A stretch of DNA of 64,000 nt from Pelethousia sp034933245 (lineage in GTDB: Bacteria > Bacillota > Clostridia > Christensenellales > CAG-138), in contig JAYFNX010000004.1 of assembly GCA_034933245.1 (NCBI GenBank), positions 21,099 to 85,098 on the forward strand, read 5' to 3'. Under the pieces are notes generated by a model. It was given only the letters and a program-made list of their open reading frames with translations. It was not told where the DNA came from and made no database searches. The translations under genes and the position numbers were made by a program. The first letter of the stretch is position 1; every line of letters begins with the position of its first letter. This document shows, in pieces, positions 8,234-16,526 of the stretch.

Positions 8234-9147
8234 TGCGCAAGCCCTCGGATAAATGCACAAATGGCGTCCATATCCTGCCGTCGGTCCTTCATGCCATATA
8301 GGACGTATACGTGCCACATGGCGGGGGCAACGGTTAAGGCGCTTTTGCAGCCGGAAGCCAGAAGCTTTTCATAAAGCTGCACCGCATCGTCCCGCATAAT
8401 CTCATCCCCGCCAACAAAAAGGAGGCTCTCTGGAAAATCCAGAAGGTCGCCAAATAAGGGCGAGGAAAGCGGGTTCGCAGGCTCATCCGTATAGCAGGAA
8501 GCGAAAAATTGCAGGCGGCGCAGCGACATGGATGGGTCAACGAATTCGTTTTCGGCATAGGATTTGCCGGAAGCCGTTAGATCGGTCCAAGGCGAAATGC
8601 CGACGAGACCCGCCGGAAGCGGAAGCCCAAGCTTTTTTGCCGCAAGGCAAACGGAGAAAATAAGGCCGCCCCCCGCCGATTCGCCAACTAGGACGATTTT
8701 GCTGGGATCATATTCTTCAAGAAGAAAACGATAGGCGGCCATGGCATCATCCAGAGCGGCCGGGAAGGGATGTTCCGGCGCGAGGCGATAGGCCGGGCAT
8801 AAAACGCGTATGCCGCCCTCCGTGGCAAGGGTTGCGCCAAAGCCCTTTGCATATTCGATACCGCCGCAACAATAGCCGCCCCCATGAAGATAGAGGACGG
8901 CTCCGGAACAGTCCAAAGATGACGGCAGGGCCATGGCCGCTTGAAAACGGTCAAACGCCAGCGGGCAAAAGCGCACATCCGGGTGCTGTATTTTTTGCAA
9001 CAGCACGCCGATGAAATCTTGCGCCCGGCGTTCTGCCGCAAGGGGCTCATCTTCCGTAAAGCTTTGCAGCTTTTTGAGCTGCTTGCGAAAGAAGGAAGAG
9101 GTCCATGATTTTGAAGAAAGTTCTTTCTCGTTCATAACTTTTTCCAT
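8230..9147 (-). CDS. Alpha/beta hydrolase, hormone-sensitive-lipase family esterase
   Basis: A protein of about 305 residues. The oxyanion-hole motif HGGG lies in LYLHGGGYCCGG, the nucleophile elbow is GESAGGG, and near the C-terminus GGDEIMRDD and WHVY supply the acid and His of the triad. This is the HSL/BD-FAE-like carboxylesterase group, cytoplasmic, acting on short-chain esters. The start is uncertain: ATGs at 9147 and 9135 are both plausible and neither has a strong ribosome site. It is the first gene of the cassette, overlapping the acyltransferase by four bases. Pairing an esterase with an acyltransferase suggests making and breaking the same class of ester. Confidence 0.85.
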   Translation of the reverse strand: MEKVMNEKELSSKSWTSSFFRKQLKKLQSFTEDEPLAAERRAQDFIGVLLQKIQHPDVRFCPLAFDRFQAAMALPSSLDCSGAVLYLHGGGYCCGGIEYAKGFGATLATEGGIRVLCPAYRLAPEHPFPAALDDAMAAYRFLLEEYDPSKIVLVGESAGGGLIFSVCLAAKKLGLPLPAGLVGISPWTDLTASGKSYAENEFVDPSMSLRRLQFFASCYTDEPANPLSSPLFGDLLDFPESLLFVGGDEIMRDDAVQLYEKLLASGCKSALTVAPAMWHVYVLYGMKDRRQDMDAICAFIRGLAQ

Positions 9148-9922
9148 TATATTTTCTATGCGCCGGAAATGCAACCTGTTCCGTTGATTCCTGCTTTCAG
9201 CAAAGACGATGGAGCATGGCAAGAGAATACCGAAGCTGCAAAAAACGATAGCCAAAATGAAATAGGAAGCTTACCTATGGGGGGGCTTCTATACCCGCAA
9301 AAATAATGTTACCTCGCATAATGCATATTCCCGCTTCGCTCCATAAGGCCTGCTGCCTCCCGCTTGGCTGCTCGTTTCCCCTCCCGGCTGCCGCTTTGTG
9401 CGTTCTACACAAGGCGGTGCAAAAGTGCAGACCTATCATGTACCCGCCGGCTGGAAAGTATGCCGTCGTATGCGGATTTACCGCCCATATAGCGCCGCGT
9501 GGGGATTCCTCTTGGGCTCCTCCACATCTGCCCCTTCTCCATGTTTCGCAATGGGTACAGCCGCGTAAATTCCGGGCGGCCTTGCCCTGTTCCGCCTTGT
9601 TATGGGCGTTCGAAATACCCGTTTGCTTGGTTAGATCTCATTTGCAAGCTTGTAGTTTTTGCCCATGCCCTGGAAATTTTACTGGAGCGCCGGCACGGAA
9701 AATCTTGACTGACACCGCTGAAATTATATGTTATAATTTAGAAAAATTAAGCAATTTAATCAGTAACTAATTATTGCAATAACACGGAGTTTATCCAGTG
9801 GTAGATTCTGTTTATAAAATACCAATTATTGAGACAGCAAATCTGCTCTTCAGCAGAAATGAAAATCAATGATAATCGTACAAACGCAAGTGTGCATATT
9901 GAGTTATAAGTTAGGTGATAAA
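9148..9922. other. Long intergenic region between divergent genes
   Basis: About 775 bases. Visible structure: a 10-bp stem hairpin (CCGCTTTGTG against CACAAGGCGG) at 9391-9417, and an abrupt shift to AT-rich sequence from about 9700. A TTGACT at 9705 and TATAAT at 9732 are 21 bases apart, too far for a standard promoter. A 154-codon open frame at 9306-9770 has improbable composition (many Cys, Pro and His) and no ribosome site, so I do not call it. Confidence 0.55.
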
Positions 9923-11098
9923 ATGGACAAGTTATCATATATACAACTTAATGCTTTCGCTTTTGTATTTCTGCTTCTTTGTTACGGTAACATTCGCCAT
10001 ATAGGCAACCATTATTTATATGATCAAAAAATATTTTTGGTCATGATAGGGGCAAATGCTATTTTGCTTATTTTGGATTCTTTGCAGTGGCTTTTGGATG
10101 GAAAGCCGGGCGTAGCCCTAAGGGCATTATCCATAATTATAGCGGTAGCCTATAGCGCAACAACTCCCATTCCATGTTTTCTTTGGAGCATGTATGCTGA
10201 TTATCAAATATACAGGGAGGAAAAGCATATAAAAAAATTGCTTTTACCGATGACAATTCCCTTGCTTATCAATTTGCTTTTTGCGTTACTTAGTGCTTTT
10301 TATGGACTTATATTCGTTATTGACCAGAATAATGTATACCACAGAGGCCCTCTTTTTTATTTAATGGTTTCAATCTGTTATTTTTACCTTTTTTATTCCT
10401 TGATTTTTGTCATTCGAAAAAGAAAGTCTGTAGAACATAAAGTATATATTCCGCTGCTGCTATTTGCGTTACCACCTTTTATTGCCGGAATCATCCAAGC
10501 TCTGTTTTATGGAGTTTCTATTGTATGGGACTGTATGACAATTTCGATGTTTATTATTTTTATTAATATTCAAAACAGTCAACTATATACGGATTCCCTA
10601 ACCGGGCTATACAACCGTAGGCAATTTGATAATTATATGCAGGAATGTTTCAAGAATTGTGACGAGGGCGCCATGCTTGGGATCATTATGGCCGATTTGG
10701 ATTCGTTTAAGAATATAAACGATGTGTGGGGACACATTGCAGGGGATGCGGCGCTTGTGGAGACCGGAAAAATTCTTAAAGATAGTTTTAGGAAAAAAGA
10801 TATAATTTGCCGCTATGGAGGTGACGAATTTGTGGTGGTTTTAAAAGTTAGCGGGATGGCTGAATTGTCCAACATTGTAGAAAAGCTCAAAACTAATATT
10901 ATAAATTTTAATAAAAGAAAAAAGCTTCCCTATTCTATAAACTTCAGTGTGGGCTTCGACATATTTGATTGTAATTCCAACATGACAATTCAGCAGTTTA
11001 TTAGTCATATCGATAATTTAATGTATGAGGATAAAAGCCGGCACAAGTCAGACGAAGTGCAGCATGCGTATCATAACACAATCCAGCCAAACGTCTAG
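9923..11098 (+). CDS. Membrane-bound diguanylate cyclase (GGDEF)
   Basis: A 391-residue protein with six or seven hydrophobic segments in the first 210 residues and a C-terminal GGDEF domain. It makes cyclic di-GMP from two GTP. The active site is intact (YGGDEF, GGDEF at 299-303). The inhibitory I-site R290-K-K-D293 lies exactly five residues upstream, so product inhibition is expected. The entry motif DSLTGLYNRRQFD is also present. The membrane part is an unclassified sensor module. The ATG at 9923 has AGGTG nearby and is preferred over an upstream ATG that would add a non-hydrophobic leader. The gene is clearly more AT-rich than its flanks. Confidence 0.92.
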   Translation: MDKLSYIQLNAFAFVFLLLCYGNIRHIGNHYLYDQKIFLVMIGANAILLILDSLQWLLDGKPGVALRALSIIIAVAYSATTPIPCFLWSMYADYQIYREEKHIKKLLLPMTIPLLINLLFALLSAFYGLIFVIDQNNVYHRGPLFYLMVSICYFYLFYSLIFVIRKRKSVEHKVYIPLLLFALPPFIAGIIQALFYGVSIVWDCMTISMFIIFINIQNSQLYTDSLTGLYNRRQFDNYMQECFKNCDEGAMLGIIMADLDSFKNINDVWGHIAGDAALVETGKILKDSFRKKDIICRYGGDEFVVVLKVSGMAELSNIVEKLKTNIINFNKRKKLPYSINFSVGFDIFDCNSNMTIQQFISHIDNLMYEDKSRHKSDEVQHAYHNTIQPNV

Positions 11099-11204
11099 TT
11101 ATGTTTATAAAGCAGTTATTAATTCGATCAAGTGCTCTATAAACGTTGCAATAGACCAGCACGAATGCTATAAAGAGTTTTCAGCTATGAAGGAGGTATC
11201 CAAA

Positions 11205-11630
11205 ATGGCTAATACAAGTGCGCTGAAAGCGGTAACCAACTTCGCAATACAAGAAGTGGCTAAAGATTTAAAAATAGAACTGGCCCCCCAAAAGATTTAT
11301 ATAGGTAATGAAGGAGTAACTAAAAAATTTGACGGTGTCTCTCTAAACAAGGACATTATCGTAAAGGTTATTAATCATAGCGGTTATACGTCGGGAAATA
11401 AACTACCAACTGGAAAGATCAGAAATACATTTGCAGACTGTTATTTCTTAAGCCTTACAAAGGCAAATTCTAAAATACTGGCTGTCACAAATCAGGAGTT
11501 TTATAAGATATTTAACGCACAGAGTAAGGGCCTTTTAGGTGAAATACAACTAAAATATATAGAATTACCTGATGAACTCAAAGAAATCGCTCGGAAAGTT
11601 TCTCAAGATGCAAGTAGAGAAATGTCATAA
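11205..11630 (+). CDS. Unknown protein, possible PD-(D/E)XK-like fold
   Basis: A 141-residue soluble protein. The start is well defined: AAGGAGG lies 8 bases before the ATG at 11205. I do not recognise the family. The middle reads KKFDGVSLNKDIIVKVINHSG, then GKIRNTFADCYFLSLTKANSKILAVTNQEFYKIF. The order of an acidic residue, a strand ending in a charged-K position and later helix-strand blocks resembles the nuclease core of PD-(D/E)XK proteins, but the expected (D/E)xK reads VKV, so activity is doubtful. It follows the diguanylate cyclase in the same AT-rich patch and may be co-transcribed. Confidence is for it being a gene. Confidence 0.7.
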   Translation: MANTSALKAVTNFAIQEVAKDLKIELAPQKIYIGNEGVTKKFDGVSLNKDIIVKVINHSGYTSGNKLPTGKIRNTFADCYFLSLTKANSKILAVTNQEFYKIFNAQSKGLLGEIQLKYIELPDELKEIARKVSQDASREMS

Positions 11631-11849
11631 AAGATTGCGAGATCTGCAATTTGGTCAAGGAAATGAACTACGTGTTATGTTTATTATGGACAATCGTTGC
11701 AAATAGAAAAAATGGCAACTCAAGTAAAGCAAACTCATACTTATAACCACATATTAACAAAATACTGACAAAAAAGAAGTATAATATCTACGTTATTCCT
11801 GGTGCGCTGTTTCAAATAATTACATGAAATGATAAGGAGGAGGATTCCC

Positions 11850-13334
11850 ATGAAAAAGAAGGTTATCGTCATAGGGGGCGGTATTGCGGGGCTTAGCGCG
11901 GGTATCTACGCGTTAAGGTGCGGCTTTGACGTTACTGTTTTGGAAAGCCATCGGATAGCGGGCGGAAACTGTACATCGTGGAAGCGGAACGGCTATCTGT
12001 TTGAGGGCGGTATGCACTGGCTGACGGGTTCCTTGAAACAAGAACCCATTCATAATATGTGGCGTACGGTGGGGGCGCTCAACGACAGCGTGGAAATCCA
12101 CTGTTCTGAACCATTCATCGAATATGACTACCAGGGCACGCCTATCCGCTTTTATAGGGATGTAGATACCACAGAAAAGCACTGGCTTTCCGTGTCCCCC
12201 GCGGATGCAAAAGAGATAAAAGCCCTATGCGATAACATTCGAAAAGTGAAGAACCTTTCTATGCCTGTTACGGATCTGCGTGGGGTGAAAGTGACAAAAA
12301 AGATGCGTATGCCAATTTCGCTGCTTTTTAGCGCGCTTTCCGCCATGAGAATCATGCGTACGTTTTCTAAAATCTCGAGAGATGCGTATGTCGGCAGATT
12401 CGCCCATGCGGGGTTGCGCGAAATGCTTTGCGCCCTAACAAGCGAAAAAAGTGGCGTGGTGCCGCTGTTTTTTACAATGGGTACGCTTGCCAGGGGTGAT
12501 GGCGGCTTCCCCGAAGGCGGATCCTTGCCATTCGTCCATCGAATGGTGCAGACCCTGGAATCCCTGGGCGGTGAACTCCTACTAAGCACAAGGGGCGACC
12601 GCGTGATAATGGAAAACAATAAAGCGGTTGGCGTGATGGCGAACGGGAAAAACATGCCTGCCGACGCCGTGATTATTACAGCCGATACCATGGCAATCGA
12701 CGGCCTGTTCGACACGCCGCCCAAAGCACCTTGGCTGGAGGAAATGCATGCGGTGACAGAGCCTACGATGGCTACCTTCTTATCGTTCGGCATAAAGGCT
12801 GACTTGCGGAAATATCAGAAGGGCCTCGTTTTCAAGCTCCGGAAGCCGATTCCTTTGGCAACACAAAAATATGAATACCTGAGCGTCAACAATTATGCGT
12901 CGGATCCGGCCTATTCGCCTGAAGGGAAAACGGCGCTTACGATTATCTTAGACGGCGACACCTATGATTTTTGGAAAAAAGCAAAAGACGAGGATCGGTA
13001 TTCGGATGAAAAACAAAAGTTGGCCGGGGTGGTAATAGAGGCATTGTCCGAGTTGATTCCTGAAACCAAAGGGCAAGTGGAGGTTTGCGATGTTGCAACG
13101 CCGTTAACCTACGAACGTTACTGCGGCAACTGGAAAGGTTCCTGGATGACGGAAATGACGCCAAGCATGAAGATGAAGAACTACCCGGCTGCTATCGATG
13201 GGCTGTCCGGCGTATACTTCGCGGGACAGCGCATGATGCCTCCCGGCGGCCTCCCTGTTGCGCTGATGACCGGCCGGACCGCGGTGCAGTATCTATGCCG
13301 TGATACCAACACGCTATTTATTAGTGAAGAATAA
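11850..13334 (+). CDS. FAD-dependent oxidoreductase, phytoene desaturase/carotenoid isomerase-like
   Basis: A 494-residue flavoprotein. The N-terminal Rossmann motif is classic (VIVIGGGIAGLSAGIYALRCGFDVTVLES), followed by GGNCTSWKRNGYLFEGGMHWL. The C-terminal FAD motif is GVYFAGQRMMPPGGLPVALMTGRTA. This is the CrtI/CrtISO-like group within the amine-oxidase superfamily. In Clostridia these often stand alone, and their substrates (polyisoprenoids, fatty acids or others) are mostly unknown. The ATG at 11850 follows GGAGGAGG at 8 bases; an earlier in-frame ATG lies inside that ribosome site. No carotenoid synthesis gene is nearby. Confidence 0.87.
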   Translation: MKKKVIVIGGGIAGLSAGIYALRCGFDVTVLESHRIAGGNCTSWKRNGYLFEGGMHWLTGSLKQEPIHNMWRTVGALNDSVEIHCSEPFIEYDYQGTPIRFYRDVDTTEKHWLSVSPADAKEIKALCDNIRKVKNLSMPVTDLRGVKVTKKMRMPISLLFSALSAMRIMRTFSKISRDAYVGRFAHAGLREMLCALTSEKSGVVPLFFTMGTLARGDGGFPEGGSLPFVHRMVQTLESLGGELLLSTRGDRVIMENNKAVGVMANGKNMPADAVIITADTMAIDGLFDTPPKAPWLEEMHAVTEPTMATFLSFGIKADLRKYQKGLVFKLRKPIPLATQKYEYLSVNNYASDPAYSPEGKTALTIILDGDTYDFWKKAKDEDRYSDEKQKLAGVVIEALSELIPETKGQVEVCDVATPLTYERYCGNWKGSWMTEMTPSMKMKNYPAAIDGLSGVYFAGQRMMPPGGLPVALMTGRTAVQYLCRDTNTLFISEE

Positions 13335-13404
13335 GCGAGCAGGAGGATTATGCTATAAAAATGGCAGTATGCGCTTGGAGGGATATCATAGAAGAGCAGA
13401 GTGC

Positions 13405-13449
13405 AACACCCCAAATGTGATAGAATTATCAGAAGAATGACGGGGTGTT
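13405..13449. repeat. Inverted repeat upstream of transposase remnant
   Basis: AACACCCC at 13405-13412 and GGGGTGTT at 13442-13449, 29 bases apart, immediately before the transposase fragment. It may be the remaining left end or leader hairpin of the lost element. Confidence 0.4.
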
Positions 13450-13453
13450 TAAA

Positions 13454-13558
13454 ATGCGCAAATATGATAAGGAATTTAAGGAAGAAGCGGTCAAACTGTC
13501 CGACGAGGTGGGCGTAAAGCAGGCGGTGGCACAGCTGGGCGGGTTCTTACCGCTTTGA
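13454..13558 (+). pseudogene. IS3-family transposase OrfA remnant
   Basis: Encodes only the first helix of an IS3-type OrfA: MRKYDKEFKEEAVKLSDEV followed by GVKQAVAQLG, then runs out of homology into GFLPL and a stop. Intact OrfA proteins are about 90-100 residues and continue through the helix-turn-helix with a GTLYNW-type block, which is absent. No OrfB and no right end are present, so the element is dead. It marks an old insertion and deletion between the flavoprotein and DUF503 genes. Confidence 0.75.
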
Positions 13559-13583
13559 CCACGATGAAAGGAATGGCCGACTT

Positions 13584-13865
13584 ATGATTATTGAAGCGGC
13601 GACAATTAAACTTTATGCGCCGTGGGTGCATTCTTTAAAAGAGAAGCGTATGCTGGTAAAAAGCTTACTCGCGAAAACAAAGAACAAATTCAATGTTTCG
13701 ATAGCAGAGGTAGGCGAACAGGACATCCACCAGACGATTGTGCTTGGACTGGCCTGCGTTTCTGCCTCTGTATCGCATGCGGACAGTATGGTTGATTCCA
13801 TATTGGCATTTATTGAGGCCAATACGGAGGCCGATGTCCTTGAAGTACAGCGCGAAAAAAGATAA
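13584..13865 (+). CDS. DUF503 (YlxP) family protein
   Basis: A 93-residue protein, MIIEAATIKLYAPWVHSLKEKRMLVKSLLAKTKNKFNVSIAEVGEQD..., matching YlxP/DUF503 in length and pattern (the SLKEKR and FNVS(I/V)AEVG blocks). In Bacillus ylxP sits in the nusA-infB-rbfA operon and is thought to be linked to ribosome assembly. Here it is orphaned, next to a transposase scrap, so local rearrangement is likely. A weak ribosome site (GAAAGGA) lies about 14 bases upstream of the ATG. Confidence 0.88.
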   Translation: MIIEAATIKLYAPWVHSLKEKRMLVKSLLAKTKNKFNVSIAEVGEQDIHQTIVLGLACVSASVSHADSMVDSILAFIEANTEADVLEVQREKR

Positions 13866-13887
13866 ACCGTAAGATTCGTTTCGGATA

Positions 13888-13940
13888 TTGACAACAGTAA
13901 AAAGGTAATGTATTATATAAAAAGATAATGCATTACCTTT
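13888..13940 (+). promoter_or_regulatory. marR promoter with overlapping MarR-type operator
   Basis: TTGACA at 13888-13893, 17 bases, TATTAT at 13911-13916. A perfect 10-bp inverted repeat (AAAGGTAATG at 13901-13910, CATTACCTTT at 13931-13940) flanks the -10, with an inner TAATGCATTA palindrome. This is the arrangement expected for autorepression by the MarR regulator that follows. Confidence 0.8.
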
Positions 13941-13961
13941 ATTGGCGCGGCACGATCCAGT

Positions 13962-14483
13962 ATGCTTGAAGGCGGTGGTAGTTTGAACCCCATAAAAACA
14001 AACGCAATTTCGGATGCACCCATGATTTTTGCGCTTCTATTAATCATTTCCAACAAGATGAATACGCTTCTTGATAGGGAATTCAAGGAATTCGATGTTA
14101 CAACAAAGCAATGGTTTTTATCGGAAACCATACACAGCCTATTTGATGCCCCGCCCACGATGCAAGAGGTGGCCGGCGAAATGGGGAGTTCGCATCAAAA
14201 TATTAAACAAGTAGCATTGAAGCTCCAGCACAAAGGCCTTTTGCAGTTAGAAAAGGACAAAAAGGATGCCAGGGTTACCAGGTTGCGATTGACAGGGAAG
14301 AGCGAGGCTTTCTGGGAAAAAACAGATCCCAAGGGCGCAGCCTTTAGAGAAAATATGTTTAAGGGAATGGAAAACAAAGACATTGCGACGACAAGAGGGC
14401 TGCTTGAAAAAATGCTGTTGAATTTAACAGAAATGGAGAAAGCAACTGTTGAAAGGGCGGAGAATGAGGGACACCATAAATAG
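13962..14483 (+). CDS. MarR-family transcriptional regulator
   Basis: A 173-residue winged-helix regulator. The recognition region is TMQEVAGEMGSSHQNIKQVALKLQHKGLLQLEKDKKDARVTRLRLTGK, with the wing KDKKDARVTRLRLT typical of MarR. An N-terminal and a long C-terminal helix would form the dimer. The start at 13962 (ATG) is assumed; a TTG at 13983 preceded by GGCGGTGG is an alternative. The gene overlaps the next membrane protein by 20 bases, so the two form an operon. The palindromic promoter upstream suggests that it represses itself and that operon. Confidence 0.88.
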   Translation: MLEGGGSLNPIKTNAISDAPMIFALLLIISNKMNTLLDREFKEFDVTTKQWFLSETIHSLFDAPPTMQEVAGEMGSSHQNIKQVALKLQHKGLLQLEKDKKDARVTRLRLTGKSEAFWEKTDPKGAAFRENMFKGMENKDIATTRGLLEKMLLNLTEMEKATVERAENEGHHK

Positions 14484-15378
14484 TGGGCTAACGAGCCGGC
14501 CCTATCAGCATAGGCAGGCGGCTGAAAAAGAGAGCATTCGCAGGATGAAAATGGGGCAAAGAATAAAACTGATAGCCATAATCGTAGCTTGCACGCTGGG
14601 CGATATCGTCCTGCATCTTGTTACAAGCGCATACAGTACGATGCCTGTGAATCCGAACTACAGCATCGTGGCAAAGTCGTTTGGAATGGAAGTGACCGTT
14701 TCCCTTTGGGCGCTCCTCTCTTTTTCCGGGGCTGCTTATGTTTATGGCCGCATCAGAGACAGAATTCCGGGCGAGGGGGTAAAAAAGGGGCTGCGATACG
14801 GGGCGGGAATCGCACTGCTTTGGCTTTTTGCCATGCTGGAAGGGGTATCCCTATTTGGCAATCCAATCATAAACGAGTTTGTGGTTGGCCTGTGTGATGC
14901 GATCCCTGTTTTTATCATGGGAATTCTATTGAGCTTGCTGAAAGTGGAGAGCGGAGAGCGGGATGCTGCGGCCAAGCCGTTTTCTTTTGGACAGAAGCTA
15001 GCGGCCGTAGCTATCTTCGCGGGGGTATTCCTTCTTGGACGATATGCTGCCTATTTCCTGGGCGTGATTCAATCAGGCTATCAAACAAGCCCGGTTTATA
15101 CATGGATCTGGACGCTGCTTATGGGCGCCTGTATGGGAGCAGTCTATATTTTGCTGGGAAATGCCGCAGATTCGTGGTGCTTGGGACGTAGCGCGGCGAA
15201 ATTTGGACTCCTCATCTTTGGCGTTAACTGGGCCACGTTCCTTCTTTTCATGCCTTTCGTGTTTTCCGGCTATTTGACCGACGTGCTGGCCAGAATCATG
15301 ATAGATACGCTGCTTGTAACGATCGGATATTATTTGGCATGCGGCCTAAAAATCGCGCGAAAACCTACCTTGCATTAA
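14464..15378 (+). CDS. Polytopic membrane protein, unknown function
   Basis: About 304 residues with seven or eight hydrophobic segments after a basic N-terminus (residues 1-30). I do not recognise the family. The ATG at 14464 overlaps the end of marR and has GGGCGG just upstream. An internal ATG at 14545, directly before the first membrane segment, is a possible alternative. Because it is translationally coupled to MarR, it may be the regulator's target, for instance a small-molecule exporter or a sensor of membrane stress. That is inference from operon structure only. Confidence 0.7.
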   Translation: MRDTINSGLTSRPYQHRQAAEKESIRRMKMGQRIKLIAIIVACTLGDIVLHLVTSAYSTMPVNPNYSIVAKSFGMEVTVSLWALLSFSGAAYVYGRIRDRIPGEGVKKGLRYGAGIALLWLFAMLEGVSLFGNPIINEFVVGLCDAIPVFIMGILLSLLKVESGERDAAAKPFSFGQKLAAVAIFAGVFLLGRYAAYFLGVIQSGYQTSPVYTWIWTLLMGACMGAVYILLGNAADSWCLGRSAAKFGLLIFGVNWATFLLFMPFVFSGYLTDVLARIMIDTLLVTIGYYLACGLKIARKPTLH

Positions 15379-15722
15379 TGAGGCGCCCTTGCGCTCTTCG
15401 GCGCGGCCGGAACGTTTCACGCGTTGCATGGGATTTTGTACGGTACGGTATATTGGCTGCGCACAAGGATAGCCGCCGTTATCCGATCCCGCAACGGCAT
15501 AGCGTTCGAACGTATCCGGAGGATACCATGCTCTACATGGAAGGATCCGGCTATCTCGCTTATTCGAAAAAGGTACGGTACCGGTCGCTACCATTTGTTT
15601 GGTGAATCGGATGGCATGCAACAACCTGTTTTCATGCGCTTGAGGCCCTTCTTGCGCATGAAATACCATACCAAGTTGGGACATTCCTTGCAAAACCTGG
15701 AAAATAGAAAGGCAAAGGGCGG
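15379..15722. other. Intergenic stretch, no gene seen
   Basis: About 344 bases between convergent genes. It contains short repeated GGTACGGTA strings near 15437 and 15573. I see no supported gene, terminator or RNA. Confidence 0.5.
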
Positions 15723-16373
15723 TTAAATCCGCAGGTTAAACCAATTCCTTTTATAATCGATAAGCCCGTCCCGCTTCATCCAGGATAGCTCACGGGACAG
15801 CGCACTGCGATCCACATCAAGATACCCCGCCATGGCATCGCGCCCCATGGGAATGGTAAAAGAATGCGACCCCGCTTTGTGCGCAAATTCCAAAAGAAAT
15901 GTTAGGACTTTATCGCGGATCGTGGGCCTGATTAGACAATCATTTCGATCGTGCAGCAGCAATGCTTTTTCCGCAACCGCATCCAGGAGATTGCTTAACA
16001 GCTTCGTGTGGTGCGGGCAATCGCACCTTGTGAGAATGTTTTGCATCGGGATAAACAGGACCGCAAGATTTTCGAGAGCTTGCACTGTCACCGGGCTTGC
16101 GCGGCCATGGCTGGCCGCCAGCAGGATACCAATGTAACCGCCGGGCTTAATCAAGGTTACGATTACCTGCTTTCCGGCGGAATCGGTCTTTAACGAGCGC
16201 GCGGTTCCGGACAGCAGAATGGCGATGTTAGGCACCAGGTCGCCTTCCTCCACGATGGTTGCAGACCTAGGGAATTCTCTTCGTGTTGCGGACAGGCAAG
16301 AAAGCATAAGCGCAAGGTCGCCCTTTGGAATACCTTGAAATAATGGTGTTGCATGCAGCACGTTTTCTGCCAT
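15723..16373 (-). CDS. Crp/Fnr-family transcriptional regulator
   Basis: A protein of about 216 residues with an N-terminal cyclic-nucleotide-binding-like barrel (IVEEGDLVPNIAILLSGTARSLK...GGYIGILLA) and a C-terminal helix-turn-helix (PMGRDAMAGYLDVDRSALSRELSWMKRDGLIDYKRNWFNL). No Fnr-type cysteine cluster is evident; CDCPHH near the middle has two Cys and two His that might bind metal. I chose the ATG at 16373 because AAGGAG lies 6 bases upstream; ATG 16388 is also possible. It is divergent from the ECF S-component gene, and a perfect palindrome sits between them. Confidence 0.87.
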   Translation of the reverse strand: MAENVLHATPLFQGIPKGDLALMLSCLSATRREFPRSATIVEEGDLVPNIAILLSGTARSLKTDSAGKQVIVTLIKPGGYIGILLAASHGRASPVTVQALENLAVLFIPMQNILTRCDCPHHTKLLSNLLDAVAEKALLLHDRNDCLIRPTIRDKVLTFLLEFAHKAGSHSFTIPMGRDAMAGYLDVDRSALSRELSWMKRDGLIDYKRNWFNLRI

Positions 16374-16443
16374 ACGCTTCTCCTTCATGGGTTCGCCTCG
16401 TATTTTCATAATTAGATAATAATCCGGAAATTTCTAGTATGCG

Positions 16444-16457
16444 GTTGCACGTGCAAC
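16444..16457. promoter_or_regulatory. Perfect palindrome, candidate Crp/Fnr operator
   Basis: GTTGCACGTGCAAC, a 14-bp perfect palindrome midway between the divergent Crp/Fnr gene and the ECF S-component gene. The layout (TTGCA, two bases, TGCAA) resembles half-sites of Crp/Fnr-family operators. Confidence 0.5.
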
Positions 16458-16526
16458 GGACTTCTTCATTAAGATTATACTATCCTTTTCATAGAAGGCC
16501 TAATGGAAAGGATGGTATGAATAAAA

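Noticed and set aside
9705..9737. TTGACT and TATAAT before the diguanylate cyclase as a promoter
   Set aside because: The spacer is 21 bases, outside the usable range.
9306..9770. A 154-codon open frame upstream of the diguanylate cyclase
   Set aside because: Extreme Cys, Pro and His content, no ribosome site, no family resemblance, and it runs across the composition change at 9700.
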